From Streptomyces sp. NRRL S-455 (GTDB lineage Bacteria > Actinomycetota > Actinomycetes > Streptomycetales > Streptomycetaceae): a DNA stretch of 64,000 nt. The position numbers were made by a program, and so were the translations under genes. The stretch lies in contig NZ_JOCT01000042.1 in assembly GCF_000717875.1 (NCBI RefSeq), forward strand, positions 35,110-99,109, given 5' to 3'. This document shows positions 34,617 through 47,175 of the stretch, one piece after another. Under the pieces are notes generated by a model. The model made no database searches, was not told where the DNA came from, and saw nothing but the letters and a program-made list of their open reading frames with translations. The stretch's first letter is position 1; every line of letters begins with the position of its first letter.

Positions 34617-35783
34617 TCACAGCGCGTCGTACAGGGCGTCGACCAGTGTCATCTTGCGCGGGTCGTCCGCGATACGAGGCCCCATGCGGTTCATCACGTA
34701 CCCCATCGACACCTCCGTCTCCGGGTCGGCGAGCCCGCAGGAGCCGCCGTAGCCGTCATGACCGAAAGCGCGCGGGTTGGGCCCGTACGAGCCGTTGACC
34801 CCGCTGAGCCACAAGCCGAGCCCCGCCTCCGTCTCGCCCTCGAACCCGGCCCCGAGCACCAGATCCCGGCAGCTGCCCTGACCTTCGCGCACCCGCTCGA
34901 CCGCCTCGGGGGACAGGATGCGGCGGCCCCGGTACGAGCCGCGCCCCGCGAAGACGCCGTACAACGCGGCGACCGCACGCGCGGTGCCGTGCCCGTTCGC
35001 CGCGGGGATCTCGGCGGCCCGCCACCCGGGGGTGCCGGCCGCGGCGGCGGACACCGGCGGGTTCGTCAGTGCGGCGACCGCGGCGGGCGCCAACTGAGCG
35101 AACACGGCGGCCTGTTCACTGCTCGCCGCGACCGTCGGCTGCACCAGCTCGGCCACCCGCCCGGACTCCTTTTCCGGCAGGCCGATGGTGAAGTCGATGC
35201 CGAGCGGCCCGGTCACCTCCCGCTCCAGGAAGGCTCCCGGCAGCAGCCCCGACACCCGCCGTACGACCTCGCCCACCAGATGGCCGTAGGTCAGCGCGTG
35301 ATAGCCGGACCTGGTTCCCGGTTCCCACCAGGGCGCTGTCGCCGCGAGCCGCTGGGTGGTCAGCTCCCAGTCGCAGAGCTGCTCCAGCGTGTGCGCTTCG
35401 CGCAGCCCGGACAGGCCCGCGCGGTGCGACAGCAGATGCCGGACGAGGACCTTCTCCTTGCCCGCCGCAGCGAACTCGGGCCAGTACACGGCCACCGGCG
35501 CGTCGAGGTCCAGCAGCCCCCGGTCGACGAGGATGTGCGCGCACAGCGCCACCGGTCCCTTGGTCGTCGACCACACGTTGACCAGCGTGTCCCGCTGCCA
35601 CGGCCGGGTGCGCGCCGAGTCGGCCCAGCCGCCCCACAGATCCACGACCGTCCTGCCGCCGACGATGACGGCCACCGCGGCGCCCAGCTCACCGCGATCC
35701 CGGAAGTTCTCCTCGAACGCCCTGCGTACCGCGGTGAAACGCGCGTCGCAGTGACCGTGCACCTGTGCCTCGTTCTCGGACAT
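34617..35783 (-). CDS. Beta-lactamase-fold serine esterase/hydrolase (EstB-like)
   Basis: 388-residue cytoplasmic protein of the class C beta-lactamase/esterase family VIII. The catalytic S-x-x-K is in VWSTTKG, the YxN-like Tyr in SGYHALTYGHLVGEV, and the C-terminal block is GHDGYGGSCGLADPE in place of a KTG. It starts FTAVRRAFEENFRDRGELGA with DLWGGWADSARTRPW, typical of carboxylesterases rather than true beta-lactamases. GGGAGGGG precedes ATG 35783. Confidence 0.9.
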   Translation of the reverse strand: MSENEAQVHGHCDARFTAVRRAFEENFRDRGELGAAVAVIVGGRTVVDLWGGWADSARTRPWQRDTLVNVWSTTKGPVALCAHILVDRGLLDLDAPVAVYWPEFAAAGKEKVLVRHLLSHRAGLSGLREAHTLEQLCDWELTTQRLAATAPWWEPGTRSGYHALTYGHLVGEVVRRVSGLLPGAFLEREVTGPLGIDFTIGLPEKESGRVAELVQPTVAASSEQAAVFAQLAPAAVAALTNPPVSAAAAGTPGWRAAEIPAANGHGTARAVAALYGVFAGRGSYRGRRILSPEAVERVREGQGSCRDLVLGAGFEGETEAGLGLWLSGVNGSYGPNPRAFGHDGYGGSCGLADPETEVSMGYVMNRMGPRIADDPRKMTLVDALYDAL

Positions 35784-35894
35784 GGGCCCCTCCCGCCGAC
35801 GGTCTCCGGCCCGGGCCGCCGACGGCGGCCCGGGCGGGATGAACGTACCGACTGGTCGGACCGGGTGGAAGTCCGCCGAGCGTGAACGGCCGGA

Positions 35895-36863
35895 TCAGAT
35901 GCGGGAACGCATCCAGCGCAGCTGGGCCGCCTCCTGGAAAGGACCGCCGCCCTCGTGGTCGTTGAAGTCGTACACCTCGATCGTCTTGTCCTCGTGGCCC
36001 CAGGCGTTGAAGGCCGCGAAGACGGTCGAGGGCGGGCAGGTCTGGTCCTCCAGGGCGGCCGAGAAGAGCGCCGGGGCCCGGCCGCGGGTGGCGAAGTGGA
36101 CGCCGTCGAAGTAGGAGAGCGTGCGGAGCGCCTCCTCCGTGCGGCCCCGGTGCGTCTTGAGGTACAGCCCGATCTCCCGGTAGGGGTGACGGTCCGTGAG
36201 CGTCGCCGCGCGCGGGAAGTCGCACAGGAACGGCACGTCCGGCGCGATGCCCGCCACGTCCGGGACCAGACCGCCCACCGCGATCGTGATGCCGCCACCC
36301 TGACTCCCACCGAGGAGCACCGTGCGCGTCGCGTCGGTGAGGGGGTGAGAACGGGCCGTTTCCACGGCACGCACCGCGTCCGTGAACACCCGGCGGTAGT
36401 AGTAGTTCTCCGGCGCGTCGATACCGCGCGTCATGAAGCCGGGGTACGCGGGGGCGCCGCCCACCGGATCCGCCGTGCCGCCGCCCGCACCCCAGGCGCT
36501 GCCCTGCCCCCGGGTGTCCATCACGAAGTGCGCCCGGCCCGTCGACGCCCACAGCAGGTGCTCGTGCGGCAGTCCGCGGCCTCCGCCGTATCCGATGAAC
36601 TCCACGACCAGCGGCAGCGGGCCGTCCGCCCCGGCCGGCAAGGTCAGCCAGCCCTTGACCGGGTGACCACCGAACCCGGCGAACGTCACGTCGAACACCT
36701 CGACGGTGGACAGGCCGGTGTCGACCGGTTCGAAGCGGGCGTCAAGATCGTGCTCACGCGCTTCCTGGAGGGTCTTGGACCAGAACGCGTCGAAGTCCTC
36801 GGGCTCGGTGGAGGCACTGCGGTACTCGCGGAGCTCGTCGAGCGGAAGGTCGAACAGGGCCAT
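35895..36863 (-). CDS. Acetyl xylan esterase / cephalosporin-C deacetylase family
   Basis: 322-residue CE7 alpha/beta hydrolase removing acetyl groups from xylo-oligosaccharides or related esters. It opens MALFDLPLDELREYR with YRSASTEPEDFDAFWSKTL, then the conserved RGQGS (TRGQGSAWG), nucleophile elbow GGSQGGG, catalytic Asp in SAALEDQTCPPSTVFAAFNA and His in DFNDHEGG. There is no signal peptide, as usual for CE7. GAGGTGG precedes ATG 36863. Confidence 0.93.
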   Translation of the reverse strand: MALFDLPLDELREYRSASTEPEDFDAFWSKTLQEAREHDLDARFEPVDTGLSTVEVFDVTFAGFGGHPVKGWLTLPAGADGPLPLVVEFIGYGGGRGLPHEHLLWASTGRAHFVMDTRGQGSAWGAGGGTADPVGGAPAYPGFMTRGIDAPENYYYRRVFTDAVRAVETARSHPLTDATRTVLLGGSQGGGITIAVGGLVPDVAGIAPDVPFLCDFPRAATLTDRHPYREIGLYLKTHRGRTEEALRTLSYFDGVHFATRGRAPALFSAALEDQTCPPSTVFAAFNAWGHEDKTIEVYDFNDHEGGGPFQEAAQLRWMRSRI

Positions 36864-36981
36864 GTCGGACCACCTCGGATGAAGGACAGGTACGGAGACA
36901 GTTCGGATGATCACCCTATGGGGGCGGTCGGATGGCTGGCCAGGGCTTCACCGGGAGCTCACCGCGCGTCCGCCGGCCCCC

Positions 36982-37566
36982 TCACGCGCGGCGATGCGTC
37001 CACTCCGGCTCTGTGCGCGCCCACGCGCGCTCCCACTCCGCGAGCCGGCGGCGCAGGGCCACCCGGCGCACGACGCCGTGGCCGAGGAGCACCACGAGCA
37101 CCACACCGCTCGCGGCACAGGTGCCGATGGTCAGGGTGTGCTGCCAGACCGCCGTGCCGTCCACCGGCGGGCCCACGCTCCGTCCCCGGGAGTCGAACCA
37201 GACGTCCACGACCTCACCCCGGTCAGTGCCCGCGGGGACCCGTGCCGTCGCCGTGCGCGTGCCCTCGCCCGGCTCCGTCCAGCGCACGGTCGCCCGGTAC
37301 GGGTGCCGGCCACCGGCCTGCACCGACGGCAGGGCGTCGTCCTTCCTGCCGACCACCTCGGCACGGACGCGATGACGCTCCGCGCGCTGCTCCGCGGAGA
37401 CCGAGCGCGCCTCGCCGTGAGCCCACCAGGCAGCGGCCGCCCCCACGACGGGCGCACCCACGCACAACAGGACGGCGACGGCCACGACCGTCCACGCCTC
37501 GACGACATCCGACCGGCGCCGCAGCGGACTGCGCCGCCAACGCCAGCCGCGTGCCCGGGTTCGCAT
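36982..37566 (-). CDS. Rv1733c-like two-TM membrane protein, copy A
   Basis: 194 residues. A basic N-terminus (RTRARGWRWRRSPLRRRSD) is followed by membrane helix AWTVVAVAVLLCVGAPVVGA, an extracytoplasmic domain with the block RATVRWTEPGEGTRTATARV, a second helix (GVVLVVLLGHGVV) and tail RRLAEWERAWARTEP. This architecture is shared with mycobacterial Rv1733c and with the paralogue at 57919. Function unknown. ATG 37566. Confidence 0.82.
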   Translation of the reverse strand: MRTRARGWRWRRSPLRRRSDVVEAWTVVAVAVLLCVGAPVVGAAAAWWAHGEARSVSAEQRAERHRVRAEVVGRKDDALPSVQAGGRHPYRATVRWTEPGEGTRTATARVPAGTDRGEVVDVWFDSRGRSVGPPVDGTAVWQHTLTIGTCAASGVVLVVLLGHGVVRRVALRRRLAEWERAWARTEPEWTHRRA

Positions 37567-37984
37567 GCAGACCTCCTCGCCGTCACCGCGGCCGGAGGAC
37601 CGTACCGGCCGTGCGGTGGCGACGCCGCCGCTCCCTCCGCGTCACGCCACACGTGCGAGGGCCCACACGGATCTGGTACCCCGTCCGGCATCCATCGATC
37701 GCTCGGCGCGGCCCGGGTCGCCGCGTGCCGGAGCCTTGCGGCAGGGGTGCCCGGGCCGGCCCCGGCGAAACACCGGGCCGCCCCCTGTGGCGAGCCACAC
37801 GGCGTCCGGCCGGTCGGGTAGTGTTTCCGTCCGGCTGCGGACCGTCCCAGCCGTGGGAAGCCGAGGAGGTGGGACCCATTACCGCTGTGTCAGCTCGGGT
37901 GCTCGCCCTCCGACATCGCGCGGATCGCCGGCCCTAGGCGATCCGGCCGAGCGCCCTTCGGCTCTCGAAAGGCTCCTGGCTTCC
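37567..37984 (+). other. 418-bp intergenic leader upstream of the PrmC-like gene
   Basis: No long gene is visible. At 37830-37937 a leader-like arrangement occurs: a hairpin TCCCAGCCGTGGGA, a GGAGG ribosome site at 37864-37868, then a frame reading VGPITAVSARVLALRHRADR RP and a TAG. It looks like a short arginine-rich leader peptide with possible alternative stems, 48 bp before the next ATG. Function unproven. Confidence 0.4.
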
Positions 37985-38788
37985 ATGCCGTCTGTGTCTT
38001 CTGTCCCACCCGCCATGCCGTCGTCGCGTGAGGCGATGGTCGTCGCCCTGCGCACCGCCGGGTGCGTCTTCGCCGAGGACGAGGCCGACTTGATCCTCGC
38101 CACCGCCCGCACCCCGGCCGAGGCCGCCGCCATGATGGAGCGTCGTGTCGCCGGGCTGCCCCTCGAACTCGTCGTGGGCTGGGCCGAGTTCCGCGGCCTG
38201 CGCGTCGCCGTCGCTCCGGGCGTCTTCGTGCCGCGCCGCCGCACCGAGTTCCTGGTGGAAGAGGCCCTCGCCCGGTCACCCGGCGCCACCGTCGTCGTGG
38301 ACCTGTGCTGCGGCTCCGGCGCCGTCGGCGCGGCACTGGCCGCAGGACTCGGCCGCGTCGAACTGCACGCCGCCGACATCGACCCCGCCGCTGTGCGCTG
38401 CGCCCGCGGCAACGTCGCCGCTGCCGGCGGTCACGTCCACCAGGGTGACCTGTTCGAGGCGCTGCCCGGTGAGCTGCGGGGCCGCGTCGACATCCTCGCG
38501 GCCAACGTGCCGTACGTACCGAGCGACGAGATCGGCCTGCTGCCGCTGGAGGCGCGTGACCACGAGCCGCTGGTCGCCCTCGACGGCGGCACGGACGGCC
38601 TCGACGTCCTGCGCCGGGTCGCGGCCGAGGCGCCCCGCTGGCTCGCCCCCGGCGGCTGCGTCCTGGTGGAGACGAGCCGGCGGCAGGCACCGACCGCCCT
38701 CACCGCCTTCGAACGCAACGGCCTGACGACGCACCTGGCCGTCTCGGAGGAGCTGTACTCCCATGTCGTGATCGGCGTCAGACCCTGA
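37985..38788 (+). CDS. PrmC/HemK-like protein-glutamine N5-methyltransferase homologue
   Basis: 267 residues. A short N-terminal helical domain (MVVALRTAGCVFAEDEADLI) is followed by PGVFVPRRRTEFLVEEAL and the SAM site VVDLCCGSGAVGAALAAG. The catalytic motif is NVPYVP (Asn174) instead of the canonical NPPY, typical of the PrmC-related subfamily rather than the true release-factor enzyme. ATG 37985 chosen; ATG 38015 is possible. Target protein unknown. Confidence 0.88.
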   Translation: MPSVSSVPPAMPSSREAMVVALRTAGCVFAEDEADLILATARTPAEAAAMMERRVAGLPLELVVGWAEFRGLRVAVAPGVFVPRRRTEFLVEEALARSPGATVVVDLCCGSGAVGAALAAGLGRVELHAADIDPAAVRCARGNVAAAGGHVHQGDLFEALPGELRGRVDILAANVPYVPSDEIGLLPLEARDHEPLVALDGGTDGLDVLRRVAAEAPRWLAPGGCVLVETSRRQAPTALTAFERNGLTTHLAVSEELYSHVVIGVRP

Positions 38789-38798
38789 CCACGCCGTC

Positions 38799-38824
38799 GG
38801 CTCCTGGCCGGCCGGCCAGGAGCC
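38799..38824. terminator. Perfect-palindrome bidirectional terminator
   Basis: A 26-bp perfect inverted repeat (GGCTCCTGGCCG and its complement) sits between the convergent PrmC-like and phosphatase genes. Confidence 0.82.
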
Positions 38825-38840
38825 AACGGCGGCGCCCGGC

Positions 38841-40919
38841 TCAGTCCGGCGCCGTCGCGCGCGCGATGAGCAGGGCCACGTCGTCGAAGTTGTCCGGCTC
38901 GTGCAGGGTCCGCAGCAGCAGGTCGCAGACTTCCTCCAGCGGCCGGTCGGGCCCTTCGAGCAGGGACAGCAGCGTGTCCAGCCGTTCGTCGAGCGGATCG
39001 CGGCGCGTCTCGACGAGACCGTCGGTGTAGAACACCAGCCGGTCGCCCGGCTCGAGGTCGACGGTCGTCGTGGAGAAGGCGACGCCACCGACGCCGAGCG
39101 GCACGCCGGTCGGCAGGTCGAGCAGCTCCGGAGACCGGCCGGCCCGGACACGCACCGGCGGCAGATGCCCGGCGTTGGCGATCCGGCACTGCCGCAGACG
39201 CGGGTCGTGGACGGCGTAGGCACAGGTGGCGATGGCCTGTTCCAGCCCTTCCGTGATCTTGTCGAGGTGTTCGAGGAGCAGGGCCGGATCCATATTGAGG
39301 GAGGCCAGCGTGTTGGTCGCCGTGCGCAGCCGTCCCATGGTCGCCGCCGCGGGGATGCCACTGCCCATCACGTCACCCACGACGAGCGCCGTCTTGCCGC
39401 CGTCCAGCTCGATCACGTCGAACCAGTCGCCGCCGACCTCGCTCGTGGCCCCGGCCGGCTGGTAGCGGGAGGCGACCTCCAGTCCGCACGTCGTGGGCGG
39501 ATGGCTGGGCAGCAGGCTGCGCTGCAGGGTGAGCGCGGTGTCGCGGGCGCTCTGGTACCAGCGGGCGTTGTCGATCTGCACCGCGGCCCGGGCGGCCAGC
39601 TCGCGCGCCAGCAGCAGGTCGTCCTCGCTGAACGGCAGCGGATTGCGGGTGCGTTTGAGGTCCAGGGCACCCAGCACCTCGCCCCGCGCGATCAGCGGCA
39701 CCGCCAGATAGGAGTGCACCCCGGCCCGGCGGAGCAGCTCGGCCGCCTCCGGGGAACGCGCGATGCGCGGCAGGTCCTCGTCCTCGACCTGCGGCAGCAT
39801 CACCGGACTGGCCGTGCGTACGCACCGGGTGACGAGCCGGTCGGACGCGTACCTGGCCACCTGGCCGGGCGGGTCGGCCGCCTCCAGCGCCTCGGCGGAG
39901 TCGTACCCCTGGACCGCCAGCGCCCGGATCACCGCCGACTCGGCCGGCCCGAGGCTGGTGCGCCGGCCCTGCACCACCGCGTCCAGCAGGTCGACGGCCG
40001 CGATGTCGGCGAGCTCCGGCACGGCCACCTCGGCGAGCTCGTGGGCCGTGCGATCCAGGTCCAGCGTGGTGCCGATCCGCCCCGAGGCGTCGGCGATCAG
40101 TGCCAGGCGACGACGGGCGGCCTCGGCCTCGATGCCCGCCCGGTACTGTTCGGTGACGTCGACGATCGAGACGGCCACGCCGAGCACGGTCCCGAACGCG
40201 TTCTCCAGCCGGTACAGCGAGATCGACCATGCGTGGTCCTGGTCGGGGTCGGCCGGGGTGCGGCCGATGGTGGACTGGTCGACGACCGGCCGGCCGGTCT
40301 CCACGACCCGGCGCGCCGCGGCCTCCAGGGCGTCGACGTCCATCCGCGGCACCACCTCGCGGATCGTCCGGCCGAGGTGCTCCTCGGCCGGCACGCCGTT
40401 GATCTGTTCCAGCGCCGCGTTGACCGAGACGTACCGCAGCTCCGTGTCCAGCACGGCCAGCCCGATCGGGGACTGCGCGATCATCCGTGTCGACAGTGCC
40501 ACCTCGCGCTCCAGCCGGTGCACGGTCGACTGGTCGGCGCACAGCCCCAGCGCGTAGACGTCCCCCTGGTCGTCCAGCAGCCGCATGTTGCGGAACTCCA
40601 CGAGCCGCGTGCTGCCGTCCTTGTGCCGGACGGGAAAGGCGCCGGCCCAGCTCTGCCCGGTTCCCATCACGTCGGCGAACAGCTTGACCACGAGATCGAT
40701 GTGCTGTTCGTGGACCATGATCCGGGCGGCGTACTGCCCCAGCGCCTCACCCGCCTCGTAACCGAACAGCTCCTCGGCCTGCGGGCTCCACAGCACGATG
40801 CGACCCTCGGCGTCGAGGACCACCGAGGCCACGCGCAGCACGTCGAGCAGCCCGCTCGGGCGCGCCGACCCGCGCGCCGGTTCGTCGCCCTCGGCCAGGG
40901 GAGACCCGGCTGCACTCAT
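38841..40919 (-). CDS. PAS-GAF-PP2C (SpoIIE/RsbU-type) serine phosphatase
   Basis: 692-residue sensor phosphatase. PAS 1 (about 25-135, VLRVASVVLDAEGRIVLWSP), PAS 2 (about 145-260, MIAQSPIGLAVLDTELRYVS), GAF (about 275-445, LALIADASGRIGTTLDLDRT) and PP2C domain (about 455-690) with metal-binding VGGDWFDVIEL, VVGDVMGSGIPAA and FYTDGLVETRRDPLDE. Such proteins dephosphorylate anti-anti-sigma factors. No histidine-kinase-like ATPase domain is fused. ATG 40919 follows AAGGCGGGG; ATG 40976 is weaker. Confidence 0.9.
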   Translation of the reverse strand: MSAAGSPLAEGDEPARGSARPSGLLDVLRVASVVLDAEGRIVLWSPQAEELFGYEAGEALGQYAARIMVHEQHIDLVVKLFADVMGTGQSWAGAFPVRHKDGSTRLVEFRNMRLLDDQGDVYALGLCADQSTVHRLEREVALSTRMIAQSPIGLAVLDTELRYVSVNAALEQINGVPAEEHLGRTIREVVPRMDVDALEAAARRVVETGRPVVDQSTIGRTPADPDQDHAWSISLYRLENAFGTVLGVAVSIVDVTEQYRAGIEAEAARRRLALIADASGRIGTTLDLDRTAHELAEVAVPELADIAAVDLLDAVVQGRRTSLGPAESAVIRALAVQGYDSAEALEAADPPGQVARYASDRLVTRCVRTASPVMLPQVEDEDLPRIARSPEAAELLRRAGVHSYLAVPLIARGEVLGALDLKRTRNPLPFSEDDLLLARELAARAAVQIDNARWYQSARDTALTLQRSLLPSHPPTTCGLEVASRYQPAGATSEVGGDWFDVIELDGGKTALVVGDVMGSGIPAAATMGRLRTATNTLASLNMDPALLLEHLDKITEGLEQAIATCAYAVHDPRLRQCRIANAGHLPPVRVRAGRSPELLDLPTGVPLGVGGVAFSTTTVDLEPGDRLVFYTDGLVETRRDPLDERLDTLLSLLEGPDRPLEEVCDLLLRTLHEPDNFDDVALLIARATAPD

Positions 40920-41159
40920 CCCACGCCCCGCCTTCGCCGATCCTCGCGGCACGCCGTCACCGTGCCTACTCCCCATGTTCTACCGCGCGGAGCCGATTGT
41001 CCGAGGCCCCTTACGTCACCTTCCACCATCGCCCAACACGGAGCCGCCCGCTCCGCAAACCCGTCAGTACGACGGAGGCATCGCCGGTAGTGCTCGGCGC
41101 ACGGTGATGCTTTGCTGGGGTAGGGGTGGATACGAGGTCCCATGAGAGGAGTGGTCACC

Positions 41160-41528
41160 ATGGACCTTGAGCAACCGCACCCCCACTCCGTCTCCGTGGA
41201 GATCAGCGGGTGCGACAAGCACGACGCCCGGATCGTGTTCGACACGCTGTGCGCCTGTTTCGAGTCCGACCGCCGCGCCGACGACGTACCCGAGGTACTC
41301 CACGAGACCCGCCCGACCGTGTGGCTCGGCACCTTCGACGTCGCCGACGAGCACGAGGGCGCGCGACCCGCCCGGCTGGCACACTCGGTCGACGCCGACC
41401 TGTACGGCGGGTACTGGGCGATCGAGCACTTCCGCACGAGGCTGGACTCGCTGTTCACCGTGCGGGATCTGAGCACCGTCTCCGGCGACCAGGAGAGGGA
41501 ACTGCATCTGCGCCTCGAGAGCCGGTGA
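41160..41528 (+). CDS. Conserved small protein of unknown function
   Basis: 122 residues, no membrane segment or signal. DARIVFDTLCACFESDRRAD and SVDADLYGGYWAIEHFRTRL are notable stretches; overall acidic. ATG 41160 is preceded by GAGAGGAG at a good distance, so I prefer it to the ATG at 41142. Divergent from the PP2C phosphatase, ending 7 bp from the convergent M20 peptidase. I do not recognise the family. Confidence 0.72.
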   Translation: MDLEQPHPHSVSVEISGCDKHDARIVFDTLCACFESDRRADDVPEVLHETRPTVWLGTFDVADEHEGARPARLAHSVDADLYGGYWAIEHFRTRLDSLFTVRDLSTVSGDQERELHLRLESR

Positions 41529-41535
41529 CCGCCCC

Positions 41536-44815
<3,280 letters not shown>

Positions 44816-44846
44816 TCCCCTGCGGCCCGTCCCTAGGATGACTGCC

Positions 44847-45407
44847 ATGTCACTCCCGCACGCGATCCTCACCGCCTTGCTCGAGAAGCCGTCGTCCGGG
44901 CTGGAGCTGACCCGCCGGTTCGACAGGTCGATCGGCTACTTCTGGTCCGCGACGCACCAGCAGATCTATCGCGAGCTGGGACGGCTGGAGAGCGACGGCC
45001 TGATCCGGGCCCTGCCGGCCGAGCAGCCGGCCCGCGGGCAGAAGAAGAGCTATGAGGTCCTGCCGGCGGGCCGCGCCGAGCTGGCCCGCTGGACCGCGGC
45101 CTCCCAGGACCCCAAGCCGCACCGGGACCCGCTGCTGCTGCGGCTGAGGGCGGCGGCCGTGGTCGGCACGGCGGGTCTGGAGGCGGATCTGCGACGCCAT
45201 CTGGAGCTGCACGAGCGGCAGCTGGCGGAGTACCAGGAGATCGAGGAACGGGACTTCCCGCCCGGCCGGGACGGAACCGAGGACAGGCTGCGGCATCTGG
45301 TGCTCCGAGCGGGCATCGACCTGGAGACGTTCTGGACCCAGTGGCTCAGGCGTGCCCTGGCGGACTTCCCCGGGCTCCCGGACAGCGAGCGGAACCACCT
45401 GGCCTGA
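44847..45407 (+). CDS. PadR-family transcriptional regulator
   Basis: 186 residues with PadR HTH SLPHAILTALLEKPSSGLEL..RSIGYFWSATHQQIYRELGR and C-terminal dimerisation helices (LRRHLELHERQLAEYQEIEE). Homologous in layout to the PadR at 33218. ATG 44847; it probably shares a transcript with the flavoenzyme and may bind the palindrome at 42730. Confidence 0.92.
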   Translation: MSLPHAILTALLEKPSSGLELTRRFDRSIGYFWSATHQQIYRELGRLESDGLIRALPAEQPARGQKKSYEVLPAGRAELARWTAASQDPKPHRDPLLLRLRAAAVVGTAGLEADLRRHLELHERQLAEYQEIEERDFPPGRDGTEDRLRHLVLRAGIDLETFWTQWLRRALADFPGLPDSERNHLA

Positions 45408-45417
45408 CCGCGTCCAT

Positions 45418-45465
45418 GACGGCGGCCCGCCCGACCGGAGCGCTTCGGGGGGCCGGGCCGCCGTC
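45418..45465. terminator. Bidirectional terminator
   Basis: GACGGCGGCCCG and CGGGCCGCCGTC form a perfect 12-bp stem between the convergent PadR gene and the secreted-protein gene. Confidence 0.82.
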
Positions 45466-45474
45466 CGTACCGGA

Positions 45475-46023
45475 TCAGAGCCGGTACGGCTTGTTGCGCC
45501 GGCGCAGGTACCAGGCCGTGGCGAGCAGGCCGGACCCGACCAGCGTGCCGCCCGCCACCAGGGTGAGGGTGCCGTAGTCCGTCGTGGACCCGCCGACCCC
45601 GCCCATGACGCCGCGCGACGGGGAGGGCGAGGCGGTGGGGGACGGGGACCTCGTGGGGGAGGGGGCGGCGGTGACGACCACCGACTGGGTGCCCGCCGTG
45701 GTGCCGTCCGAGCAGATGACGATGACCGTGTACGTGCCGGGACTGACGCTGGACCAGGCGGCCGACTGACGGGTGGACGTCCCCGACAGGGTCACCTGAC
45801 GTCCCTGGGCGAAGCTGCCCTGGCTGCTGGTGAGGAGTGAGGCGGTGCCCCAGCTGCCGCTGATCTCGGTGCACGCGCTGGTCGTGACCGACACCGTGGA
45901 ACCGGTGGTGCTCACGGAGATGCCCGGGCCGGCGGCAGCGGGCACCGCGGCCAGGGCGAGGGGGAGCGCGGCGGCGGCTGCCACGGTCAGGCCGGAGCGG
46001 AGAACTGGCGAGGAGTTGCGCAT
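45475..46023 (-). CDS. Secreted, membrane-anchored cell-surface protein
   Basis: 182 residues. Signal peptide about 1-31 (LTVAAAAALPLALAAVPAAA), a small Ser/Thr-rich beta domain (GISVSTTGSTVSVTTSACTE, TYTVIVICSDGTTAGTQSVV with a Cys pair), a Pro/Ser stalk (APSPTRSPSPTASPSPSR), C-terminal membrane helix and RRRNKPYRL cytoplasmic tail. No LPxTG. ATG 46023 follows GGAGGG. Function unknown; similar stalked proteins are common in Streptomyces. Confidence 0.8.
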   Translation of the reverse strand: MRNSSPVLRSGLTVAAAAALPLALAAVPAAAGPGISVSTTGSTVSVTTSACTEISGSWGTASLLTSSQGSFAQGRQVTLSGTSTRQSAAWSSVSPGTYTVIVICSDGTTAGTQSVVVTAAPSPTRSPSPTASPSPSRGVMGGVGGSTTDYGTLTLVAGGTLVGSGLLATAWYLRRRNKPYRL

Positions 46024-46212
46024 GTTGACTGCCCTCCGGCGGCACGGTCGGCGGTACATCCCTTGCGCCGCCGAGGGTCGGGAAGGCCCGTGCTGCCTCG
46101 GGGCCAGCCAATGCGCCCCCGGCCCCGGCCGCACGCCGGGGGCCTCCGTGCAGGTGACGGGGTCCCTCGGGAGGCCCACCCGGGACGGCGCGTCACCGCC
46201 CTGCGTCCGGTG

Positions 46213-47175
46213 TCATCCCTGTGCTCCCGTCGTCACCGTCCTCTCCTGCGAGAAGCCGCCCCACGTGCCGTCCGGCAGCATCGCCCGGATCCGGACCCGG
46301 TGGGTGACACCGGCGGCCTGCCCCACGTAGAAGCTGTACGTCGCCCGGCCACGCGGGGCACTCCCGCCGTACACCAGGGACGTGGCCGGACGGCCGTCCA
46401 GATGGATCTGGTATTCGGCGACCTCGCCGTCGACGCGGGGCGGCACCCAGCTCAGGTCGACGCGGTACGCCCGGCCCTCGCGGTGGCTCGCCGCCCGGAA
46501 GCCGGTGGGTGCCGTGCCGCGGCCGTCGTCCGTGCCCCGTGTGGTGAGCCGGACGGCGGCACTGGCGGGGGAGAGGTTACCGGCCGCGTCCCTGGCCCGG
46601 ACGGTGAACGCGTAGGACGTGCCGGGCCGCAGCCCCGTGACCACGGTGGCCGTCCGGCCCCCGCTCACGCTGTGGATCTTCGTGCCGCCCTGGTGCACGT
46701 CGTACGACACCACGCCCCGGTCGTCCGTCGAGGCGGACCAGGACAGCTGGACCGCCCGGCTGCCGGCCACCCGGCCGCGGGGCGCCGACGGGCGGGTCGG
46801 TGCCGACCGGTCGTCGGCGACGGCTGCCGGAGTCTTCGCCCGTACCTCACGGCTGCGCGGTCCGAGCCGCCCGTCGGCGCCCCGCGCCCGCACGGTGAAG
46901 ACGTACACCGTGGAGGGCCGGAGCCTGGTGACATCCACCATGTGCTCGGAACCCGGCACTTCCCTGACCTTCCTGGTGCCGCGATACACCTCGTAGACCT
47001 CGGCGTGTGCGGTCGCGTTCCACATGACGTGCACGCTCGTCGCACTGCCCGCCGCGGCTGTGAGACCCGTCGGCGCCCCGGGCACACCACCGCCGTCCTC
47101 CTCCTCCGCACCGGCCCAGCCGCAGGAGGCGACCAGCGTGAGGGCTCCGCAGAGCAGGGCGAGAACGCGTCGCAC
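46213..47175 (-). CDS. Lipoprotein with three fibronectin type III domains
   Basis: 320 residues. Signal peptide with lipobox VASC (Cys18) followed by acidic AEEEDGGG spacer. FN3 domains lie at about 30-112 (PGAPTGLTAAAGSATSVHVM), 125-210 (RPSAPRGRVAGSRAVQLSWS) and 220-318 (VDLSWVPPRVDGEVAEYQIH). There is no catalytic module, which is unusual since bacterial FN3 repeats usually accompany glycosidases; a chitosanase gene lies divergently next door. GTG 47175. Confidence 0.85.
   Translation of the reverse strand: MRRVLALLCGALTLVASCGWAGAEEEDGGGVPGAPTGLTAAAGSATSVHVMWNATAHAEVYEVYRGTRKVREVPGSEHMVDVTRLRPSTVYVFTVRARGADGRLGPRSREVRAKTPAAVADDRSAPTRPSAPRGRVAGSRAVQLSWSASTDDRGVVSYDVHQGGTKIHSVSGGRTATVVTGLRPGTSYAFTVRARDAAGNLSPASAAVRLTTRGTDDGRGTAPTGFRAASHREGRAYRVDLSWVPPRVDGEVAEYQIHLDGRPATSLVYGGSAPRGRATYSFYVGQAAGVTHRVRIRAMLPDGTWGGFSQERTVTTGAQG

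Noticed and set aside
38901..41090. 729-codon plus frame opposite the PP2C phosphatase
   Set aside because: Antisense shadow of PAS/GAF/PP2C codons.
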